From assembly GCF_000315625.1 (NCBI RefSeq), contig NW_005434633.1, positions 23,677 through 87,676 on the forward strand: a stretch of DNA of 64,000 nt. The letters are read 5' to 3'. The translations under genes were made by a program, and so were the position numbers. This DNA comes from Guillardia theta CCMP2712 (taxonomy: Eukaryota > Cryptophyceae > Pyrenomonadales > Geminigeraceae). Positions within the stretch are counted from its first letter, which is position 1; each line of letters starts with the position of its first letter. Below the pieces are notes generated by a model, which was given only the letters and a program-made list of their open reading frames with translations, did not search any database and was not told the origin of the DNA. This document shows, one piece after another, positions 1 through 10,690 of the stretch.

Positions 1-2
1 AG

Positions 3-644
3 ACGGGGAAGGAATGTTGTCATGAGGTTTCGAAGTATCTTCGTCCGATCATGTACAGGGACGGAGAGTTTGTTTTCCATACGGGCGATCAGGGAACTAC
101 CATGTACTTTGTAAACTCAGGCGCGGTGTCTGTACAAATACGCGGGCACGAAGTTGCACGATTGCTGCCTGGGAGCTACTTCGGCGAACTTGGCCTGATG
201 CTTCAAGACGGAAGGAAGGCTGATGCTGTTTGTGATGGAGACTCAGAGCTTCTGGAGCTTGATCGGCCGGATTTCTACCACGTTCTGGAGAAACATCCGA
301 TCCTGGCAGGGAAGATGTACGATAACATGAGCGCTGAAGTCAAAGCTCACATCAAGAGAGCAGCAGAAGAGACTGCAGTGAGACATCACCAACATCTCGA
401 TCATGCAGGAGAAGTTTGACCTCGTGGTCTCCAGGCTCACCAGATGTCCAACGCTCTCAGCAACGTGTCCAAGGGAATCGCAGACGGGGAGCCCCCAGAT
501 GAGGCTGACGATGCGGAGCTTCTCGAAGCCAACGAGCGGTCAGAAGGGTTGCTCCATCAATGTGTGCTGGCTGACAAAACTCTCAAGGGCGTTCAAGGCG
601 AAGAAACCCCAAAAGAGTTGGCTCACGAGATCATTGAGCTCTAG
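3..644 (+). CDS. Cyclic-nucleotide-binding domain protein, C-terminal part (cut by window edge)
   Basis: The frame is already open at the left edge, so the start and most of the protein lie outside. The visible part has the cNMP-binding beta-barrel pattern: 'GEFVFHTGDQGTTMYFV', a Gly-rich turn, then 'LPGSYFGELGLM', which corresponds to the phosphate-binding cassette (FGE). A C-terminal helix follows. In known families this domain regulates kinases or voltage-gated channels; which one applies cannot be told here. The frame either stops at 417-419 or is spliced by a 57-nt GT-AG intron (378-434), which restores an acidic tail ending at 644. The second reading fits the intron size seen in neighbouring genes. 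The usual cassette Arg is not evident (the stretch reads 'LQDGRKADAV'), so ligand binding is unproven. Confidence 0.75.
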
Positions 645-1005
645 CAGCCCCAAAGGGTATGAGAGGGATAGTTGAGGAGCAGCTTCGTCTGATGTGCTGA
701 GCAGGAGCTTTCATAATGGCATGCAGCTTGCAATGACGTTCATGCAAGTGAGTGCTTGTCTCGTCTCGCAGTCTCTCTCCATCCTCACGGGATCTTGTGC
801 AGGCGACAGTGAAGAGTGGTGTCCTGAACGACCGCAAGCAGAATGGTCCAGTGAATGTCGACAAAGAGAACGCTAAGTGCGGACCATGGCAACTCATGGG
901 GGACTGAGAGCTCTGACAAACGTGACAGGCCAGGACTGATGGTGTCTTTGAACGTCGAGTCTTATCTTCAGTCAGGAAATATCAGGTGGATCGGACGGAC
1001 TGTTA

Positions 1006-1192
1006 AGACGGCATGCTGATAGAGAGAGGGACGCAGATTTCCGGGAGACGACGGTCCTGGGGCCCTTTTGGAAGATCACTTCGGGGACAAGTGAGCAGGA
1101 GAGGAAGTTCAAACTTGACGTTCTGACGGGCCGCCAGGACGATGTGGAGGGTGCGCTGGCTGCACACCAACTGCTGGGGAATCTACAAGACG
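1006..1192 (+). CDS. Exon of an unrecognised gene
   Basis: An open stretch encodes a soluble-looking segment with 'ETTVLGPFWKITSG' and then 'GRQDDVEGALAAHQLLGNL', followed by a GT donor at 1193. Around 800-1015 two other frames are open for 35-45 codons and may be neighbouring exons, but I could not join them with consistent phases. No family was recognised. The stretch from 1193 to about 2100 contains pyrimidine-rich and A-rich sequence and no exon I can support. Confidence 0.3.
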
Positions 1193-2109
1193 GTACCTCC
1201 CTCCCCGCTACCTCCTCTCCGAATGCTCATGCAAGCCGCAGGGTCATGGAGGAGAGTTCCACCTCTGGGTCGGCACCGATCAGGTCAAGGAGCCGTTCGA
1301 CTCCGAATGCTTCTTCAGGTCCGTCCTTCCTCCTCCTCTTCCTCCTTCTTCCTTCTCGCCCTCTCCGTCCGCTCACTTGTCCCCATAGCAAGGGGAGGCT
1401 CCCCTCGTTCTTCTTCTGCACCCCCGCCGTCGAGTCGGCGAACGAACGGAAGGCAAGGATCCGACGATGCTCACCCTTTCTCACGTTGTGCTCAGGTGAT
1501 CTATGACACCTCTTCTCCTCGTAGCAGAATCTTCCTCCCCGACCCAGCCAGCCCCATGGTCCCGGGCCAGTGAAAACTGTGGTAGTGCTTTCTCCGACGT
1601 GTACATTATCTGATATTTGAACGAATGAACTTGAATAAAATCTGCTATGATACTGCAAACTCTCCGTCGTCGCTTTCCTTTCTGCGAGGAAGAATTATCT
1701 TGATAGATCACAAACAACCTGACAAACATCAAACTCAAATTACTTGTCTCAACCTGCATTCTGTTCAGCTAGCAGTAATGTAATTATCTTCACTACTGAG
1801 ACCATCTCAAAACCTGTAGTCAATATTTCGGAAGGCAATGGCCCTGTGGAGCGGCGGGGCAGGGGGCAGGGGAGGAGGAGGAGCGAAGGAGAAGGGGAGG
1901 GGGACGAGCTTGATGGCTGAAGGGATCAAGCATGTGTACAGGTGATTTTGTGTCTGAACGTGGCGAGTCAGCAGTCTGAAGCAAGCCTTGCTACAGAATA
2001 GACAAGCTGATGGTTGGGACTTTGAACTATCAGGCTGCGAGTTTCCCTTCCCATCAAGACGGTAGGTTGCGTCCTTCTGTGTCATGACAACCAACCTTGC
2101 CTCATTCAT

Positions 2110-4681
2110 CAGGACCAGCCAAGAAAGCAAGATTTTCTTCTCCTCATGGCGTCGCATCGCGCCCTCGGGGGACTGGCTTGATTGTAGTTCATGTTCATAG
2201 CGAGAATGCACAAGTTGATCGCAGATATTTGCAGGTGACTGATCCAGGAAACAACGCTGTTCGTCTTGTGGACTTCAACACTGGAGAGATTTCCTCCCTG
2301 AAGCAAGGCCTTTGGCGAAACCCAACAGGGATATGCGCCGTGTCGGATGGTGTGCAGGGTGCTGGTGATCTGATGCCGATTCAAACTGAGCGCAGGATAC
2401 GTCATCTGCGATACTGGCCATCACCGCCTCGTGCATCTGTCACTTTGCGGGCAGAATGCGACAGTGTTAGCTGGGAGCGGAAGATCTGGTCACATGGATG
2501 GGGCTTCAGGGGTGGTACATGCCCAGCTGTGTGTGCTGTTCAGACTGAGACGACATGGCTTGATAGGCGATGTTCTGTAGCCCTCAGGGTGTGACCTGTC
2601 TTCGAGACGGGTCAGTGATCGTTGCAGACACGGCAAGACATGCTTCCTTGGGCTGGCTGGCTGCTGATGCTGTGCAGGGGAACCATGTTCTTCGGCACGT
2701 TGAGAGGATGAAAGTAGTGACGATCGCTGGATCTGTTGGAGTGCCGGGGTGTGCGGACGGTCTTGCACATGAAGCAGAGTTTACGGTGAGGAGGGGAGGA
2801 AAGAGACGATGGGGAGATGAATGAAGGGATGAGGAGATGGAGAGATGAGGAGTGTGGGACGTAGAAGATGATTGTAAAACAGGAGCCAAGAGCTGTCTTG
2901 GCAACCAAGGACGGGAACATCTTGATTGGAGATAGCAACAACGGGATCAGGATACTATCTGCTGACTTGAAGTTTGTTCGAACGCTTGTGAGGGGAGTCA
3001 AGAGGTGTTCTATTTCTGTTTGTGTCAGATCCTGTGTGGTTGACTGGAGAACACAGAGGAAAGAAAGACGGAGCCACAGACAAATCGTTGATGTCAAGTT
3101 GTCTTGGGATGTGCGAGGCCAATGATGGATCGATCGTGGTGTCAGATGCGGGGAACCATTGCTTGAGGAGAGTAGAGCAATGATGGTTGCTACAACAAAG
3201 ACGATAATGCAGATGATGATGATGATGATGATGATAATGAAGTTGATGACGATGACTATGCTGATGGAGATGATGGAGATGATGATGTTGATGATTGTGG
3301 TGGTGATGGTGATTAGGATGATGCTGCAATGACAATTTATACAGGGTGGTCGATTCTGATCTGATGACAATGTCGACGTTAGCGGGGGATTGCGACAATG
3401 CCCACAAGGATGGCCTCGCGAATAAGAGTTCCTTCCATGTGATTGTGGTGGTCCTGTGGCTTCTGTGACGGTCATCAAGGAACCCTACGGTGTTACCTGC
3501 CTTAAAGATGGAACCATCTTCGTCGCTGATCGATGCAACCACGCGATCAGGTAACGTTCCTGATGTTTGCATGCTTGTCCTCACGCTTGAACTTGGTTCC
3601 TGCCCCTCCCTGCTAGCACGTTCCCTTCACTTCTTCACCTCCTCCTCCTCCTCCTCCTCCTCCCGCTGTACGCTGCTCGTCCTCTTCCTCCCACCTAACT
3701 CCTACTTCGTACCTCGTGACCCTACCTCCTTCTCTCCCCTTCCTCCTTCTGTGCTTTGACATCACTTGCAGAGTCCTTCAGTATGCCAACGGGCATGAGT
3801 TGTTGATCTCAAACTCCTTGAAGATTCCGCTCAGTAGGTCGATCCCAAGTGACCCACTCAAGCCGAACTCTCCTGGTACACCATGAGGAGTGGGGGACTT
3901 GACAAGGGTAGAAAGCAACGAGACCTGACAATATGCTTTCCCTCAAGGAGAGTTCAATGGCTCCCACATCAACGTGCGAGTCTTGGATGCCTTCTTGAGC
4001 GAAGACAGCTCTTCCGACACCGACACTGCGCGGCCGGTGAAGGTAACTTGATCCGATGTAGTTCATGTTCTCGTTCATGACTTGTTACAGAAAACATCTG
4101 CTGTGGATCGCTCGCATGTAAAGGTTATGCCGGGTTGTTGCTTTCAACGTCGTCAACGTCTGAGACAGGATGATCAATCCCGAGAGCTGTCAAGATCATA
4201 CCGCAGCAATCCTGCTTCTCCTCCTTCTCCTCCTCCTCCTCGTCCTCCTCGACCCCCTTCATCTCCCCTTTCTCCTCCTCCTCGTCCTCCTCAACCCTCT
4301 CAGGTCTCTGTCTCTTTGAATCGCTGTACAGGTAGTGACATTTTTGCAGAGTGTGGAGCATGACGACAGTGACGGCCATGATGCTGAGCATCTGACGGTA
4401 ATGGCACATGAAGTGGAGTGATCCTGCCTTGACTGATTTGCAGATGTTCATTGCAAGGAAAGACAAGCTAAGATCTTCGAGAAGAGATGGATTGACAGTG
4501 AAGAAGAGAACTGTGAGATGGGAGAGTTCCGATGAATCGAACGATGAGATGGTGTGGGCGGGACATGACAAGGAGAACAAGAACGTGCATGCAGTGAGCG
4601 GGAGAGCAAGCAACGACGAGCATTTGAAGACTCTGAAAGCGAGAAATGATGGGGCTCGAGGCGACATCTTGGACCTTCTAG
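2110..4681 (+). CDS. NHL-repeat beta-propeller protein, multi-exon
   Basis: Successive exons give repeated NHL blades: 'VTDPGNNAVRLVDF', 'VICDTGHHRLVHLS', 'VIVADTGNHVLRHVE', 'ILIGDSNNGIRIL', 'IVVSDAGNHCLRRVE', and 'IFVADRCNHAIR', each preceded by a 'PxGVxxxxDG' turn. Exons read as ..2183, 2235-2349, 2396-2514, 2567-2632, 2678-2785, 2868-2987, one near 3104-3165, one ending 3438, 3480-3550, 3772-3875, 3948-4036, 4091-4117 and 4444-4681. Phases agree wherever both ends are defined. The intron 2633-2677 must be GC-AG, because only that splice gives the canonical 'ADTGNHVLR'. The tail from 3948 is acidic, then basic. NHL propellers usually bind protein or RNA or act as extracellular scaffolds; no catalytic function is claimed. 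The 5' start and the link to downstream exons are not resolved. Confidence 0.75.
3200..3330 (+). repeat. GAT/ATG-rich microsatellite inside an intron
   Basis: Imperfect (GAT)n/(GATGAT) tract lying between two NHL-repeat exons. It gives long spurious His- or Ile-rich frames on the other strand. Confidence 0.8.
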
Positions 4682-4835
4682 GTGATTTCTTTGTGTTGAG
4701 AATGTGATGCTTGACACATCACATGCGATGAGGATGGAGTCGATGGTGACGATGATGATTGTTGTGATGTCAGTGATAATGATCGTGGTGTGATCACATC
4801 ATTTTGTCAAAGAGCTTGCAAGATGTGATCAGCAT

Positions 4836-5453
4836 GCAGACGGAGTCGTGGAGGCGAAGGACGGAGGCTTCATGTTTCTTGCTCGAGATCGCCTGGAGGT
4901 GGCGCGAGCGTCGCTGCAGCTCGAGCTCAGCAAGAGGACGGGAGAGATAGAGAGGGGGGCAGGGAATAGGAGTGGAGAGATGTTCGAGGGAGCACCAGCA
5001 CCTGCTGAGAGGAGGAAACAGGAGAAGGACGTGGAAGAGATCGTGAGGAGATTTGACAAGCTTGAACGCGACTTGTCCGGCAAGGGACTCCTGGAGATGG
5101 ACGAGGACGAGGACGAGGGTGAAGATGCATATCAAGATGTGAAGAGCAGCAAACAGCAGAAAAAGGGCCCGAAGGCAGGAGAAGTGAATGACGTGATTGG
5201 AAGCGATGTTACCAATGACAAAGATGAGGAAAATCGCGTCAAGACAACTAGATCGAGTTCTCGTCGAGTTGAAAATGAGAGCGGGCGGACTGAGAACGCC
5301 AGTGACAGCAGCAGCAGGCATAGAGGGGAGACGGCAGGGAATGAAAGACAACAAACCTTGCCCACACCACAGAGGCTGCAGGCAAACTCATCAACAGTGT
5401 TTGAAGATTGTGTCGAGGTCATCTTTGATAGCACTTGTTCACTTTCATGGTAA
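4836..5453 (+). CDS. Charged coiled-coil exon, unrecognised
   Basis: An AG acceptor at 4835 opens a 205-codon frame to a stop at 5451-5453. It begins 'HADGVVEAKDGGFMF', continues with a heptad-like helix ('ARDRLEVARASLQLELSKR'), and then becomes an acidic, Lys/Glu/Ser-rich tail. There is no ATG at the 5' end, so it is probably an internal or terminal exon. It may be the C-terminal part of the NHL-repeat gene, but the phase after the 4444-4681 exon does not fit directly. Confidence 0.4.
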   Translation, partial: ADGVVEAKDGGFMFLARDRLEVARASLQLELSKRTGEIERGAGNRSGEMFEGAPAPAERRKQEKDVEEIVRRFDKLERDLSGKGLLEMDEDEDEGEDAYQDVKSSKQQKKGPKAGEVNDVIGSDVTNDKDEENRVKTTRSSSRRVENESGRTENASDSSSRHRGETAGNERQQTLPTPQRLQANSSTVFEDCVEVIFDSTCSLSW

Positions 5454-5477
5454 CAGACCTGCTGCTTTCAGATCTCG

Positions 5478-5933
5478 AGAAAGGTGCTTCAGAACAATAT
5501 CGAGGCCTGGTCGACTCCCAAGAGAGTCCAGATTATCATCAGGAGGGACAAATCCATGTGAATCCACTGTTCTCCAGACCTGCATCTTACTGACATGCTT
5601 GTGACCAGGTCAAACGTGACGTATTTCTTCTCCATCCTGGTAAGGCAGAGTCTCGCAGCTTTTGATCTCCTCCTCAAAATCATGAAGGACCACAAGACCA
5701 GAAATCCGCTTGAACGAGCAGATGGCAAGAGATTGGGTCTTGCTGCTCTCGTTGCGTTTGCCGGCTCTATTGACGCTGTTGTAGACGGAGGAACGAGATG
5801 CTGCAGAAATTCAGATTTGAACGTGATGGAAGTATCATGGAGAGATCACTGCGATGATGAACTCCTCACCTTCAAACTTGTCTTTGCAAACCCTGCTCGG
5901 TCAGGAGCTTTCCTCAGGTCTGTACAACACTGA
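5478..5933 (+). CDS. Exons of an unrecognised helical protein
   Basis: An acceptor at 5471-5478 opens a frame with 'ISRKVLQNNIEAWSTPKRV'. A 51-nt GT-AG intron ending just before 'SNVTYFFSILVRQSL' joins it in phase to a long helical segment containing 'LLKIMKDHKTRNPLERADG' and 'LGLAALVAFAGSIDAVVDGG'. The open frame ends at 5933. More short exons of the same strand probably lie at 6259-6298 and 6342-6455. No family recognised. Confidence 0.4.
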
Positions 5934-6814
5934 CGTTGGTGATCTTGTCTCATCGCGTGAATACTCCATCTCCTCTGAAATCCAACTGAGTCTGACAAAA
6001 CATCTACGATCACCCTGAAGTTTGCAACCTCATTGTATTTCTCTCCGTTTTGTCTCCTCTATTCATCACCACTACTTGTCATGATCTGTTCTGTGTTTTC
6101 TGCATTCTGCTCGGCATTTTCTATTTCAGTCTCTTTTTGGCTCACTTTCACACTTCTCAGCACGATTGAGTTTACTTCAATTGACTTCCTCTCTCTTCCT
6201 TCTTCTTTTCTGTTGCTCTGCTCTCCTCCTCTGATCTCCTTGTTCCCCTCTGTACAGAGCATGCTCTATGGCCGGAGTCAATCTTTCTTCAGAGGGTGAG
6301 CTTTTCTTCAAAATCTGGCAAATGGCATCATGAAAATGTCAGGTACATGTGTACAACATCAACAGCAACATGCCATCTCAAGTCATGATCAACAACATCA
6401 ACATGTCTTCCCAGAGCATCATCGAGGTCGAACACTCTGTCCGAATGTTGATCTGACATGCTGTGAAGCAGAGAAGGAGATGGAGAGCATGGAAATGGAT
6501 CGCCTGTCCTTCTCTGATCTCAGGCAGACGCCAATGAAAGGTAGGGGGAGCGTGTAGGAGGCAGCAGATGCTGAACATTTGAAGGAGGAACGGACGTGTC
6601 AACAAGAGTAGAAGACTCTCCGTTTATCCCAAGGACGCCAACCAACACCAGATTCTTGGAGGAGAAGGAGGAGGAGGAGGAGGAGGAGGAGAAGAAAATC
6701 CCTGTCCAGAGAGTGACGGCAGAAGAGGCTGGATCGGGGGAACCCAGCATTGCGACGAGGTTGACGGCTTGATATTCACCTCCTCAATTCTCTCTGTTTG
6801 AAATTTGAATTCAG

Positions 6815-6980
6815 GCCCATGAGAGATGGAGACGGAGATGAAATCGTGAACCGATTGTTTGTCGACCAGCCCAGGACTTCTCCTGCGCCTGCCCCGTACG
6901 AGCTTCAAGTGCTCGCATCTGACTTGCCCGTTGACAAGCTCGACAGGCCTGAACCTGCTCCAGACGTCAAGGGAGGAAGG
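6815..6980 (+). CDS. Exon of an unrecognised protein, followed by microsatellite
   Basis: Open stretch with 'GPMRDGDGDEIVNRLFV' and a Pro-rich segment, ending near a GT at about 6980. It is probably part of the same plus-strand gene as the exons around 7291-7908. Function unknown. Confidence 0.3.
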
Positions 6981-7039
6981 TACTGTGACTCTTGGAAAAC
7001 CTCCTCGTCCTCGTGCTTGATCATCTCCTTGTTGACACC

Positions 7040-7120
7040 CTCCTCCTCCTCCTCCTCCTCCTCCTCCTCCTCCTCCTCCTCCTCCTCCTCCTCCTCCTCC
7101 TCCTCCTCCTCCTCCTCCTC
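7040..7120 (+). repeat. (TCC)n microsatellite
   Basis: About 26 uninterrupted CTC/TCC triplets. They generate poly-Ser, poly-Leu or poly-Glu frames that are not supported as genes. Similar shorter tracts lie at 3645-3662, 10041-10075, 10203-10230 and 12782-12815. Confidence 0.95.
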
Positions 7121-7287
7121 ATCCTCCTCATCCTCCACCTCATCCTTGGCCTCCTCGTCCTCCTTCTCGTTTATCCTCGTCCTCGTCCTCCTCATTCTGC
7201 TCCGTCTCCTCTTCCTTGTCACTTCTGTCCTCGTCCTCGCCCGTTCGTCTGTCATGTGGAACTGTCGTTGAACCTACTGACAACAGG

Positions 7288-7575
7288 AGGGCCTTACTTG
7301 CCGATCCAGACTTCCTGCTTGACGGTGTGCAAAAATTAGAGAAGAGGAAGCAGTGGGAGAGGGAGAGGAACTGGAACAGGACAAGAACAGGCAGAGGCAG
7401 AGTCAGAGTCAGAGACAGAGTCAGAGGCAGAGACAGAGACAGAGACAGAGACAGAGACAGAGGATGCGAAGAAGGAGGAAGCAAGCAAGCAAGGAGTTTG
7501 AAATTTTGCTCCAAGATTCAATCGACGGGGGCGATGCGCAGGAGGAGAGAGCAAGAGAGAAGCAACGCACATCAG
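7288..7575 (+). CDS. Exon with Arg-Asp (RD) or Arg-Gln dipeptide repeat
   Basis: One frame reads 'RALLADPDFLLDGVQKLEKRKQWERERNWNR' in pieces and then a run of Arg-Asp pairs from a hexamer repeat (AGAGAC)n at about 7417-7460. A second frame over the same DNA gives Gln-Arg repeats and then 'KQASKEFEILLQDSIDGG'. The first half favours one frame and the second half the other, so either a splice or an indel lies in the repeat. RD/RE-type repeats occur in RNA-processing factors, but that is only an analogy. Confidence 0.35.
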
Positions 7576-7736
7576 GTTCAATTTCCTCTCGGATGTATGA
7601 GACCATCGTTCTCCTCTCCTCCCCTCCTCCTTCTCCGCTTCCCCTCCACCATCTCCTGCCCCTCACTTGCCACCTCCTGTAGTCGTTTCTTTCCCTCCTC
7701 CCTTGGTGTTTCCTTCTCGTCCTCAACGAAATTACA

Positions 7737-7908
7737 GGTGTGGAGCAAGATCAAGATGTGAAGGTAACATCGTTGATATGACATCTTCGATCAAATCTCT
7801 TCCTTCCCCCTCACACTTAGTCCTCCTCACTCTGTCTTCAGGACATTGTGGTTGCGCTCGAGAAGAGTGTAGAATGGCACTTGTCACTCAAGCAGACCGG
7901 GACCAGCC
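7737..7908 (+). CDS. Two short exons ending near the assembly gap
   Basis: A small exon (about 7737-7761, 'VEQDQDVK') joins in phase across a GT-AG intron to 7843-7917 ('DIVVALEKSVEWHLSLKQT'). The helical, charged character matches the plus-strand exons after the gap, suggesting one gene crossing 7948-8268. Confidence 0.4.
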
Positions 7909-7947
7909 TTCCTGGGTATCCCTTTCCTCTCTCCCTCCCTCCCTCCT

Positions 7948-8268
7948 NNNNNNNNNNNNNNNNNNNNNNNNNNNNNNNNNNNNNNNNNNNNNNNNNNNNN
8001 NNNNNNNNNNNNNNNNNNNNNNNNNNNNNNNNNNNNNNNNNNNNNNNNNNNNNNNNNNNNNNNNNNNNNNNNNNNNNNNNNNNNNNNNNNNNNNNNNNNN
8101 NNNNNNNNNNNNNNNNNNNNNNNNNNNNNNNNNNNNNNNNNNNNNNNNNNNNNNNNNNNNNNNNNNNNNNNNNNNNNNNNNNNNNNNNNNNNNNNNNNNN
8201 NNNNNNNNNNNNNNNNNNNNNNNNNNNNNNNNNNNNNNNNNNNNNNNNNNNNNNNNNNNNNNNNNNNN
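7948..8268. other. Assembly gap (321 N)
   Basis: Run of N. Its true length is unknown. Confidence 1.
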
Positions 8269-8591
8269 TACTTGGGACAACCTCGCATGCTAGAGATGAC
8301 GGCCGGGCCGAAGGAGCGGGTGGGGTTGATAGGACACCATCTGGAGGAGCAGAATCAGATGCGTCACTGTCACGCAGATGAGACTCGCACCGATGGGCAG
8401 CAACACGACGTGCGCCAGGAAGACGGCAAAACCGATAGGAATGCAGGCTGCCTGCCCGCAGCGAGAGTCACGGCAGTTTCCCAGACCACATAGCAGAGCA
8501 AGAAGGTCATGGCGACCTCCCCAGAAAAGGCTGCGCCGTAACCGAAAGCAGGGTTTACAACGTTGGTTCCCAGACTGTTGGTCATATCCAT
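8269..8591 (-). pseudogene. Aquaporin (MIP family) fragment with two frame breaks
   Basis: The minus strand encodes the second half of an aquaporin: 'LGTNVVNPAFGYGAAFSGE', helix 5 'VAMTFLLCYVVWETAV', helix 6 'IPIGFAVFLAHVVLLPI', then loop E with the second NPA-box variant 'INPTRSFGPAV'. Two one-base frame breaks are needed to read it through, one after 'WETAV' and one just before 'INPTRS'. A 50-nt GT-AG intron is plausible between 'LLPI' and loop E. No first NPA box or helices 1-4 are found upstream on this strand, where a plus-strand gene continues instead. It is either a real pseudogene insertion or a low-quality contig end placed beside the gap. Confidence 0.7.
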
Positions 8592-8733
8592 TTCGCAAGG
8601 AAAAATCTAGGTCAGTACCTCCGTCCCCCCCTCCCTCTTCATATTCCTCCTCCCCCCTCCGTCTTTCCCTCACTTTCGTCTTCCATCCACTCCTCCCTCA
8701 ACATTTCTCCTTCTTTACCGACTCGTATGTCAG

Positions 8734-10565
8734 GTATGAAAACTTCCTGCACGAGATGCTTGCTTCCTGCCGCTTGCACCTTTCCAAGGAGGAGGCAGCC
8801 AGGCGAGCAAGGACGGGAACAGCACAGTCTGAGGAGGAGCAGGAGGAGGAGGAGGAGAAGCTGCAAAGTCGGTTGAATCATATCGACAGTCTGCTATCCC
8901 GATCTTCAGAGTCATCAAGAGATTTGCCAGCACATCTTGGACGGATAGTTCCTTCTGATCGACGTATCAATTCAGATTCCACAAATGTTACATCAGATTC
9001 TCATTCTGCTGTGTTTCAAGATGCCGATGTTGTTTCTCAACACGTTGCTGCTGCTCCCTCCCAAGAAATTTCTCAGCAGACGCATGCGCCAGCTGCTGAT
9101 GAACAAGATGAATCGCAGTTGAGTGATCAGGCAGAGCTTGTTCGCAGTGAAATTCCGATCCCTTCTTCTCAACCCTCCTTCCCTCCTGCGCTAGAGCATC
9201 CACCCGTGCAAACAGCTTCAAGACCGGACATAACTCTGGTCAGCTATCGACACGACGACGACAAGAAATCCAGTCGCTCTCCCCAGGACAAGGGCAAGGA
9301 CAAAGGAGAATTGAATCATCGTAAGTGAAGAGATCCTTTGCCTCTTTGCATCAGCCCCATTCATCGTTTCTCGCAGGAACATCGGCAGACACTCTCGTTC
9401 CCCGACATCTCTCAACACTCGTCCAAGGGAGTGAGCCCGGGGACGGAGCTCCCGGTGCCTCATGTCAAAACATCCCCTGCCTCCTTTCCTTGACATCTCC
9501 TCTTCGCCCGACAGGTTCCGAGCCCCACCGTCTCCAACAAGACAAGGCGATCACGGATGTCTTTGACTGCAGATCTGACCTTTGCCGGGACGTGGCGTCA
9601 TTGCGCCAATACTACTTCATGCTCACTTCTCTGCTCGCCCCTTCCTATATGCTCTACGAGCTTCAGGTCTACTTTCTCCTCCCCTTGTTCTTGTGCGCTT
9701 CTCACTAGCCAGTTACCCGCCAAAAATCTCCTCCTCCCCCTCCTCCTCCTTACCTTCCCGCTAGGTCTGCCTCTCGGATGGCCGACCTTGCTTCAGAAAT
9801 TCGGCCGGGCATTTCATCGCCCTACGAGGAGCATTTGTGTGGGTCAAGCTACTCCTTTGGGGCTTTTTGTTCCAGGCAAGCACGAACCACAAGGATGAGG
9901 ATGAGGAAAGAGATGAGAGGAGGGAGGAGAGGGAGAAGGAAGAATAAGTAGGAGCAAACGGAGCTGGAGGGGGAGTAGTAATAGGTGATGGCGGAATAAG
10001 AAGAAGCGAAGGAGGAGGAGGAAGCGGATTAGTAGTAGTGATGGGTGGAGGAGGAGGAGGAGGAGGAGGAGGAGTTCTGATTGTTACCCCGTAGGAGGTG
10101 TGGGTGAGGAGGGACAGATCACAGCTTCCGCTGAAGGTTCGATACGACGGAGACAAAGATGCATACTACGTCATGTTCAAAGTGAAACTACAGCGAGAGA
10201 AGGAGGAGGAGGAGGAGGAGGAGGAGGAGCGTGATAAGAATGCGCATGACCGCCTGCGGAGTTGGAGGGAGGAGGTGGATGTGGCGGCTCAGGTGAAGTC
10301 TCAAGACAACGATCGCTCTTCGATCATTCGGGTGAGATCTTCCTTCCTCCTCCCTCCTTACCTGACAAGTGCCAAGCTCGAGCAGAAAGTCCAGCTGCAC
10401 TTTGAGCTGGCAAGCTCAGCTGACGGCATGGAGAAGGAAGTTCGTTTCCTGAAGCAGGAGAGGAAGAAGGAGCTTGAGAGCATGCCGCCCCTGCTGATCC
10501 CCCTTGCCATGCTCAGCTGTCGCTGGCTCAGCCGCGCCGTCCTCGATCAGAGGAGCGACTCTTGA
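8734..10565 (+). CDS. Unrecognised multi-exon protein with charged coiled coils
   Basis: Exons 8734-9320, 9377-9454, 9515-9666, 9765-9875 and 10095-10565 join with consistent phases to a TGA stop at 10563-10565. The product has a helical start ('YENFLHEMLASCRLHLSKEEA'), a long Ser/Gln/Ala-rich linker, a conserved-looking block 'SLRQYYFMLTSLLAPSYM' then 'HFIALRGAFVWVKLLLW', and a C-terminal coiled coil with a poly-Glu run and 'EKEVRFLKQERKKELE'. The last intron (9876-10094) would start with GCAAG, a GC-AG type, and holds a GGA repeat. The 5' end is missing, probably in or before the gap at 7948. No family recognised. Confidence 0.5.
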
Positions 10566-10690
10566 TCTGAGCATGGGCGCTCCTGCTCCCGACAACGAGG
10601 CCGCAGCCACTCATGCAGAGAGGAAGTTGAGAGGGACGGCAGAAACAGCACCGAGGGTGAGGCCCAGCGTCTGAAGGAGAAGAAACGAAG

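Noticed and set aside
1142-1658. Ser/Pro/Arg-rich frames on both strands at 1.2-1.65 kb
   Set aside because: Pyrimidine-rich intron-like sequence with no motif, and frames open on both strands.
6798-7271. Poly-Ser, poly-Leu and poly-Glu frames over 7.0-7.15 kb
   Set aside because: Products of the TCC microsatellite; all frames are open there.
7353-7682. Several overlapping Arg/Gln-, Ser-Val- and Cys-Leu-rich frames on both strands
   Set aside because: Shadows of the AGAGAC repeat; only the plus-strand exon reading is kept.
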